Source: Petrosia ficiformis (taxonomy: Eukaryota > Porifera > Demospongiae > Haplosclerida > Petrosiidae). Taken from it: 64,000 nucleotides of DNA. The stretch is taken from contig OX345637.1 of the NCBI GenBank assembly GCA_947044365.1, forward strand, positions 10,219,576-10,283,575, read 5' to 3'. Of this stretch, positions 12,501-22,517 are shown piece by piece. A program made the translations under genes and the position numbers. Within the stretch, counting starts at the first letter, position 1. The number at the start of each line of letters is the position of its first letter. The notes beneath the pieces are model-generated. The model saw only the letters and a list, made by a program, of their open reading frames with translations, ran no database searches and was not told the DNA's origin.

Positions 12501-15500
12501 ATTCTTGATATATGCAACAGAATACATGGATATTAAATGAGCACTATCTGTTGAAACTCATATATATTCTATATAAATATTTAAATATATATATATATAT
12601 ACTAGAGAATGCTAGCATGAATGCTAATCATTGTGGGGCGAGCCTGAGGAGGTGCTTAAAGGGGGAAGTATTGTTTAATTTTCTAAAATATCAGATAATA
12701 GTTAGTTAGTCTGAGTTTAAATCACGCATGAATTATTCGCTTTGATGTTTGAGTCACTAATAAGGTTTCCAAACATATGCAATGTGTCAAACCACACTCT
12801 GTAAACTAGGCAGTGCCTATGTGTTTTAAACACGTTCGAATAAAAAGATTTTTACGGAATAAGTACGCAAACATATAAACATACATATAATGCTAACTTT
12901 CCAGCTAACTGATAAGTGTGGGGCTCGCTCAGGCTCACCCCAAATATATTATATTATGTCATGATGAAGCCACCCTTCAAAGCTTCTGACAGTGCTATGT
13001 TAAATGTGATCCGTGCACTGTGTGGTTTGTGGCTTCATTAAGTTGTATATATATATATATTGTAATTTATATATAATTGTATTATGCTTGTGTCATATAC
13101 TTAAGGTAATGCATTATACAAAAACCAATAAAAAGAGTTGAAAAACAAATAACAAAACAGGTAGTCGGGTTTCAAATATGAGAAAGTCAATAATGATTTG
13201 ATGATGACACCACAAATAGCAATCATAAGATTACATGTTTCTCCATATATCTTGTTTTACAGCTAGTGAATACATATATGCTATCATAGCACCATTACTC
13301 TGTTTCATCTTTGTGGGAATAGTGGTTGCTGCATTTTTCCTTTGCCCTTGTTGCCACTGGTAAGTATTTATAATATTTAAGAGAATTTTTAATTTTTATA
13401 AATCAATTTTTTACTCCATAGTAATTAGGTACTTTTACTTGGACTATAATGCTGGGTTCACATAATGACGCAAAGCCTTGTGTTGCATTCGTTATGTTGT
13501 GATAACTGTTTGGTCAAATGTAACGCATCTAATGCAAACAGAATCCTTGTGTTATGTTGTTTCTGACAACATTAAAGGAAGTGTATAGTGTTTACAATAC
13601 AACGCATTGACATGACGCAAAGCAACACATGACTTTGTGTCGTTATGTGAATCAGCTTTAATGCATAATAGTCAGCTGTTTTCATAGCATAAATAATCAA
13701 TGAGAATACCTTGAGGAAATTTCAAACAAACCAATAATAACGGCATTACTTAAAGGATATTACCGTATAGTGGGATTTATTGACGAGGGATTAAAATTGG
13801 CGATTTGGCGAATTAAAACAAAAATGCCAAAGAAAAACAGCCAAATTTTAGAACTTACGAGGTGCGTGGCAAATGATTGTATTGTTCCTCATTACTGCAA
13901 CAGCAAATTTGTCATTGGAATTATCGTTTTCCATCACACAAATGAGATTTTCTCCAATGATAGCATCCCAAACGCTTTGGTAGATGTGATAGCCCCTCAC
14001 AACACTTTCAACTCTGCATTCCATTATGGGCATGGTCGTACTACACATGAGCATGAGATTCATCAAAATTAATCTCGTCAAATGTGGAAATTTAGCATAT
14101 TTGTCAAATTTTGTACTCGCCAATAATTACCGCTATACGGTATAAAGAACATTTGGGTTGGTTTGATGTGGGCAGGGTTTGTATTTCTGTTCTATTGTAA
14201 CCTACTGAATCCTTTCTCTACTCAGCACATGGCAACCATTTGTGTTCAGTCGAAAATGCTGTTCTGTGTCTTCAACTTGTGGAAACAGTAAATTGAATGA
14301 GCTTGCGTTAATTTATCAGTTATAAACTATAATTATTTGTAGATGATGATTCTGAACGTGAATATCTTTTAGTAAATTCACGAAAAGTGGTACGAAAACA
14401 TAATTCTAGCTTAGAAGAAGAAGACAAAGAACAGGAAGATGAAAAATCTGGTGTGTGTTCATTAATCCATCTGTCTGTTCAAATATTTAGTTCAAATATT
14501 TAAATGCTTCAGCATGATATATAATAGTCTCATCAGATATGTCATATCTTAATTTAATTATACTCAGTTTTAATTAAAAGTGGTCGATACAGCCGACTCC
14601 TCAAGAAGGTTAGTTATGTGACCTAATTTTCTAAAAGGGACACTTTCCTGTAAATACTTTTGATCAAACCCATTTATTGAATTGCTTGCCATTTTGTATG
14701 GGAAATCAATGAATTTTGGTATCAAAGAAGCTTAATAATAGATCTTTCAGGACACCATATTGACTTCCTCTGGAATAGTATGCATCTGGACTGTACCAGC
14801 ACAACAGTTCAATATGGTTTCATGGCAGTTGTAAATGGGAATGTACTGTACTGGAACCTAATCAAACAGTACTAAGTTGATACATCTTGGATAGGTGTAC
14901 CAAAATGTTTTGGTTTGATGAGAATGTTTAGTATAGGTTCCAGATACTAAAATTCATTTATATTTAATGTTTAGCATGGTTCCAGATGCTAAAGGTCATT
15001 TATACCTAATGTTTAGCATGGTCCCAGATACTGAAGGTCATTTACATTTAATGTTTAGCATGGTCCCAGATACTAAAGGTCATTTACACTTAATGTTTAG
15101 CATGGTTCCAGATGCTAAAGGTCATTTCTACCTAATATTTAGCATGGTCCCAGATACTAAAGGTCATTTACACTTAATCTTTAGCATGGTCCCAGATGCT
15201 AAAGGTCATTTATACCTAATGGTTCCAGATGCTGAAGGTCATTTATACTTTCAGCATCTTGTTAGTTTTGAAGGACCCAAACTTTTTTTTAACTTCACCA
15301 TTTTAATATACATGTAATTATCCTTCCTGTTCTTTTTTGTTTATGTCAAAATTCAATCCATTGCTTCATTATTGAGTTACCGTATAATCATGTATTAACC
15401 TTATGACATTAAACTATACACTATATTACATATACAATTATACATGTAAAGTCATCACATCATAATATCATTGTCAATGTGAACAGACTTCAATGTGAAT

Positions 15501-18500
15501 GGATATTATCATTTATAGTTTTCATTTATTATTACATGTGTACTTGTTCATTGACAGAAGGAGACATCTATCAAACTTATAGACCTCTTGAAAGAAGATC
15601 CTGACAGTTTAGAGGAGCGTTATAAAGTATATGGATGGTAAGAATTATTAATAGTAGTCTCTTCATTCATTTCTTTTTTTCCATCTCTCTATCTATCTAT
15701 CTGTCCATCTATCTATATATCTATCTATCTATCTGTCTATATATTTATCTATTTATCTGTGTCTGTCTGTCTATCTATACATCTATTTATCTATTTATCT
15801 ATCTATCTATCTACATGTATTTATCTATCTATTTATTTATCTATCTATCTCTATCTGTTTGTCTGTCTGTCTGTCTATAAATCTGTCTATCCATGTGTCA
15901 TCTTGTCTTTTGGAAATATTATTCTTTTGTCCTTATAATTAGGAATACAATAACGGTAGGAATTTTCTATGGATTACCTGCATTTCAACTGATCCTATCA
16001 GAACAACTTGTAAGTTATAAAAGTAGAGATGAAACTGAGCTTATCATAAATTATTAGTTTCTTATGCATGCATGTGCATACTATTATGGGTACAATCACT
16101 GTGGTATATAGTTATGTGCACTGATGAGTAATTGTATTAAGAATGTGTACAAGAATCTTTGTCAGCACGTTTCCAAAGCAATTTTTCATAAATCTATATA
16201 TTAAGCTCACTTTCACTCAGTATGATTCTACCGTTTTTACTTTCACTATGCCTTCAAATTCTCTTCTTTTATTCACTTCCTGTTACTCCTTTCAGATTCT
16301 TAATTCAACTGGAGACCAAGATACTTGCTATTATAACTTCAGATGTGCACATCCTTTGAGTATACTGAGGTATAATTTTTGTATGCCCTCTCAACCACAT
16401 TCATCAATTCCTACTGTCTATCTATCTGTTTGCGTACCTATCTATTTATCTCACTATCCTTCTTTCCCTCCAACTATCCATTCATCCACCTGTCCATTCA
16501 TCCATCTTTCCATTCATTCATCTGTCTGTCCATCAATCATCTGTCCAATCATCTATGCATCCATCTCTCCATCCATTTATCCATCTTTCCATTCATCTGT
16601 CTGTCCATTCATCCATCTTCCATTTATTTATCCATGCATCCTTTCATTTATCCATCCCTTTTATCAATTCAACCATTTGTCCATTCATCCATCTGTCCAT
16701 CTGTTCATCCATCTGTCCATTCATCTATCTTTCTATTCATCCATCTGTCCATTCATCCATGCATCCATCTGTCCTTTCATCCATCTGTCCATTCATCCAT
16801 CTGTCCATTCATCCATCTTCCATTTATCCATGTATCCTTTCATTTCTCCATCCATTTCAACCACCAACCAAGCATCTATCTATCCGGCCATCCATCCATC
16901 TCTCTATCTATCACTAATTGATCTATCTATCCTCCATTCATCTTTTTATGTTTCCATTTAATCGTCAACCCATCAACCAATTGATTCTACATTAACTTCA
17001 TCCAGTGCCTTTAATAATATTTGGAGTAATATTGGATACTTCATATTTGGATTAGCATTTCTGGTGATAATAATGATCAGGTGAGATCAATATCTGATAT
17101 CACACACTGTATTATTAATATGAGTAAGTGAATCAGATTAATTTCAACTTTGTTTTCAGACACTACAAAGCAAGACAACAAAAATTAAAAGATAAAGAAT
17201 ATTACCATGTAATGAAATACGTGTACATGTAATGAAATGCATGTACTTGTACATTTTTTTGATTTTAATTACTTTTAAACTACTTGTTTTTTTTATACAG
17301 AAACATGGTATACCACAATTCTTTGGTATATATTATGCTATGGGTAAATCCTTGTGTTGAACATGTATTTAATATATGCACGCACACACAAATTAACACA
17401 AATTAACACAAATTACACATACACACACATAGGTATTGCCTTAGTCTTGGAAGGCTTTATGAGTGGTTTTTATCATATCTGTCCAAGTGGTAGTAATTTC
17501 CAATTTGGTAAGTGTAATATTGAACATACCTTTAATTAGAATAATATATCACATATGGTATATATATCTCCAGACACTGCATTCATGTTCATCATTGGAG
17601 GTTTACTAATAGTCAAGATACTGCAGTCCAGACATCCTGATATACATGCTAATGCATTCATTGCATTCTTTTGTTTTGCTGTCATTATATTTCTAACACT
17701 AATAGGAATTGTGAGTAGATTGATACTGTAAATAGTCTCACGTAGCCAGCCCCTCCCCTTACCCTCGTTTAGAGGGGAGGGGCTGGCTATACGAGACTAT
17801 ATTGTAAATACATATATAATATATACATTAGTGTTGTATTAGTTTGACATTTCTAACACTAATAGGAATTGTGAGTAGATCGATACTGTAAATAGTCTCA
17901 CATAGCCAGCCCCTCCCCTTACCCTCGTTTAGAGGGGAGGAGCTGGCTACGCAAGACTATACTATAAATACATATATAATATATACATTAGTGTTGTATT
18001 AGTTTGACAATAATCACTACTTTTAGTTATAATTATAGTATGCCTTGTTTCTTAAATTTTTAGTTTAGTTATAATTTAATTAACTAAAATTATATATTGG
18101 GGTTACTAATGGAACATAATTACTTTTACCTTGTTCCAATCGTGCTTTTAGTTCTTCCAACACCAAATTTAGTAATTCCATTTTGTGACGCAACAGAAAC
18201 AGTTTTCCCATCCATAATAACAATTAATTATCATACTACAGCTGCTATAACAAAATTAAGGGGTAATCCCATAAGTTCTGTCCAACATTTCCTCCCTAAC
18301 TAACTAACAGTGCTATGATTGGCCATTTTTTATTTTAGTTAGTTATAATTATTGCAATAGACTTATAATTTAGTTATAGTTTAGCTAATTAACTAAAAGT
18401 CAATTAACTTATAATACCTTAATAAAAGGTGTTTTAGTTTTAGTTATAGTTAACTAAAACAACACTAATATACATACACACGTAAAGCCTTAATTTGAGG

Positions 18501-19258
18501 TGTATAGTACATCTATAGATTAATGATTCGTGGTGTATATCAGAGTTTTTGATACATTTTGAAGCATGGGCCAAATTAGCTCAACAATGGTTGGTGTGTG
18601 TGTGATTGGGAATACATCTTGAGCAAATTAACAAACAGTTAATACTGTTAGTGACAATATTAACTGAGCATGAGCCATCGTGCCTAAAGAGAGAACTGTG
18701 CAGTGCCAAATAAGAACCTCTTTGGGCCAAAGGTGTGTGCCATATGAGCTTATCAAAAACACTGGTATGTATTCATGTATTAAAATGTCACATTTTCTAA
18801 CTCCACCCAGTGGGAGGGGTCAAACGCCCATTGGCAGTCAAGATGGACTATCTACTTCATCATTTTAATGGGAGTTGCTGTTTTTTGTATATCCTTTTAT
18901 TTCTATCATGACTGGCATATAATAGGTGAGCATACCTCATGACATACACATGACTGAAAGTCAGGTGATTAGCTATAGATCTAGTACCTCATCAATCATT
19001 AATTGAGCCAACTCCAGTAATGATGTCACATATATTTTGTTACCGCAGAATTGAATACTTATAAGAGAATTTGGAGTTGGTTTTGTAGCTGGTGTGTTCC
19101 TTGTACCACCAAAGAGAATTGTTATGACATGAAACCACAAAACATGGTATGTACTTATAGCAGCATGTATTTGTCTGTCTGTCTATCTATCTATCTATCT
19201 ATCTATTTATCTATTTATCCATCCATTTATCTATCTATCTATCTATTTATCCATCCAT

Positions 19259-19294
<36 letters not shown>

Positions 19295-19315
19295 TTATCC
19301 ATCCATTTATCTATC

Positions 19316-19346
<31 letters not shown>

Positions 19347-22300
19347 CTATCCATCCATTTATCTATCTATCTATTTATCTATCTATCTATCTGTCTATCT
19401 ATGTATTTATCCATCCATTTATCTATAAATCTATCTATCTATCAACAAGTTATTTTACATTTAAAGTTTTGTTTATCGTGTTTACCACATTATTTATTAT
19501 TATTTTGTCTGCACCAAATTAATTATTTATTTATTTATTATTAGTTATCATCATGTTTGTTAATTATTTGTCTAGGTACGTTTCATCAAGATGCTAACAG
19601 CAGTGATCCTCAATATCGTTCTGTAAGAGACTCATTCCCAAACTGTTTTCTCTCATTCTCTTTCCATTATTCATCTAGTGGTGTAACGTTAGTGCTCTTA
19701 GATAAAGGAATTGCGACAGTTATTCTTGGACTCTTTGTTTCAAACTTTATGTTATTCATGTTAATATACATTGTGTGCAAGGTAAGACCAGGAGCCCATA
19801 AAAAAAGAGAGGGTAGGAGCGTGAAACTCCCACGCAAACAATGAAAATCAGTGCACTGCATATTATAATTACGTTACTATAAATAGCGCGTGTCAAACCA
19901 CGCCCCTAATTTGCAATTAAATGGCATCGTGTAGTTGAGAGATTGTTAGAAGCGCTTTAAGAAGAAAGATATTGGATAACGACTCAGTGTCATCGTCATC
20001 AGGTATCTACGAAGTAGAACAATTTAATTAGAAAGAAATACCCGTCGTTGGAAGTGTCAATGAACTGTATCGAGTTTGCTCCAAATCAATTAATTAATTA
20101 AGCCAATTGTTGAGTGTTTGCAGGAGTATCAAGAATTTCCAGAATTTTCTTACCAACACAGAACTTAGTGAGGAGCTTTTTGTACGCATATTGCATTTCT
20201 TCAATACAATTCACTAGGCCTACCGAACTCACATTGCTGTTCTTTAAGAATAGCTCTCGAAACTTGTCTCGAATTGGATATTCGTCGAAGTGTCTGAGTT
20301 TCCATACAGCCTCCAGTGCTTTGGACGAGATATCTTGCTCTTCGTTGTGGATTTCGGCCACCAGAAGCTTCCTTTTTTTTGCTGGAAGGCGCTTGGCCTT
20401 CGTAGCTGTTATAGCTGGTCTTTTAGCCGTACCGTGCCATGTGTTAGGGGCGTGGTTTGACACGCGCTATTTATAGTAACGTAATTATAATATGCAGTGC
20501 ACACTGATTTTCATTGTTTGCGTGGGAGTTTCACGCTCCTACCCTCTCTTTTTTTTATGGGCTCCTGGTAAGACTAACAGCAGGTTTTCATAGAGTAGGG
20601 GGCGTGAGCTGCTCAGCTCCTCAGCTCCTCCCCCCACAATTTTGAAAACTATCATTAATCCAGCTGAGAGCACTTAGTTTTAAAATGTTTTCCTTGGATG
20701 GATGTCCTTATACCACCTTAGTAGGGCATGTGGTTCATATGATTTGAAGTGTTCCCTTGCGGCCCCGCCCCAGGACAACAGTGCTGTATGAAAGCGTAAA
20801 TCATTTATGTTCCCTTGATCCAGACTAAAAGTCTTCATTAAAAGCAAAAGCACTTATCATATTGATAAGACCATCATAATAAATCACATGCTTATGCACT
20901 AATTCATTCAAGCACAAGTTTGACACTACTAATCAATTGATGTTCCTGCTGCAGGTTTGTAGCTCGAGTTACGTGCTACACCCATTAATTGACCAAGCCC
21001 TCGGAATGACACAACTTCCTTAGCTACATATGCAATGCATACATAACACAAACAAATATTATATATAAACACGTGGAAATCAATCATAGGAATGGGCCTG
21101 TGTGCTATAAAAAACAAATCATTCCTGATAATAAATTATTATATACACACATACTAAGCTTACTGATTATATTTATTGGTACATGTATCTCATTAGTTGT
21201 TACTCGCTTCTTTTCTTCAGATCTATTACAGAGAACCATTCACTGTAATGCCTGTTGTGTTGCTAGTTATCCTCACCATTTGCTGGGGATCTGCTTTCTA
21301 TTTCTACTTTAATAATGTTTCAGAATGGGAGGTATGTATGTATGTATCATAATGTATCAGAGAGTACGGTAGTATTAAACAAACTACTTCCATATAACCC
21401 TACATATAAGTACAGGTTTTTATATTTTGAGGTGTATAATTTTGGGCATTACATTAACCTCCCGACCTTGTTTGCATTCCTTGGGTTTTGACATCCATAA
21501 TTGAAAATGTTTTTTATTATTCTTGTGTAGTTAGGGTTGTCACCAGCAGGCGCCCTTCTATATGTTGCTCTGATTGTTGCATCCTTCTTGTAATAATAAA
21601 AGAACCAATGTACTTCAGCAACATAATTATGAGTCCATCAAGGGTCTGACATTGCTGATGTCGTTCTCGTGTTTGAAACTCAACTTGTTTTTCTTGCTTG
21701 TTAAATTATCATACATCATCTCTATGAAGTCTCTCTGCTATATACCAACAGCTGGTAGTTGTAGCTTTACATTCTTTCCAGCAGGAAGGAATGTAAAGCT
21801 GCAAGTAGTAGTCCGTAGCTTGAGTACATGAGTACTGAGACCCTTTAATGACATAATGTCCTTAACTACTTGTCATTTAAGTGATACAAACATAATGTTT
21901 TATATTGTTAAACATCAATGTATTTAATTATAATTATATATAATTATATATTATATAATAATTATATGTAATATATTGTATAATGTAGGCATCACCAGCT
22001 GAATCTAGAGAACGCAATAAGAACTGTATACTAATGGAGTTCTATGATAATCATGATGTATGGCACTTCCTGTCAGCAGCAGCCATGTTCTTCTCATTTT
22101 TGGTATGTATGCATAATGATGTACATCATATATGTATAAATAAATATACATACATGCATACATGTACATACATGCGTACATGCATACATACATGTACATA
22201 CATACATACATACATACATACATACATACAGACATACTATCAGTGGATTAGTAGTGATACAAATATATATATATATTATATTATTATTATATATATATAT

Positions 22301-22478
22301 AGTATGATGGTGACATCATCCCTTTGATGTGGTGAGTCCTATTTATTGTATATAGACCTTCCATTTGCACACTATGCAGGAGATGTCACCATCATACAAT
22401 ATATTGTATATAGTATGCTAATAGGTCCTATATTTTGTATATAGGACGTACTAGCATACTATATAATATACATATATA

Positions 22479-22517
<39 letters not shown>

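Noticed and set aside
16143..16961. 272-codon frame rich in HPSVHSSI repeats
   Set aside because: Overlaps SIDT-A exon 14 in part, but the rest is the CCAT/TCTG repeat; open frames in several phases show low complexity, not coding.
19557..19844. Single 95-codon exon reading [16 protein letters not shown] then [11 protein letters not shown]
   Set aside because: The first part is in the wrong frame relative to exon 21. A 56-bp intron (19623-19678) splits it into two SIDT exons reading [15 protein letters not shown] and [17 protein letters not shown], which fit the family.
20114..20476. Plus-strand 120-codon frame in the 0.78-kb element
   Set aside because: Overlaps the minus-strand frame and has no recognisable domain; composition gives no reason to prefer it.
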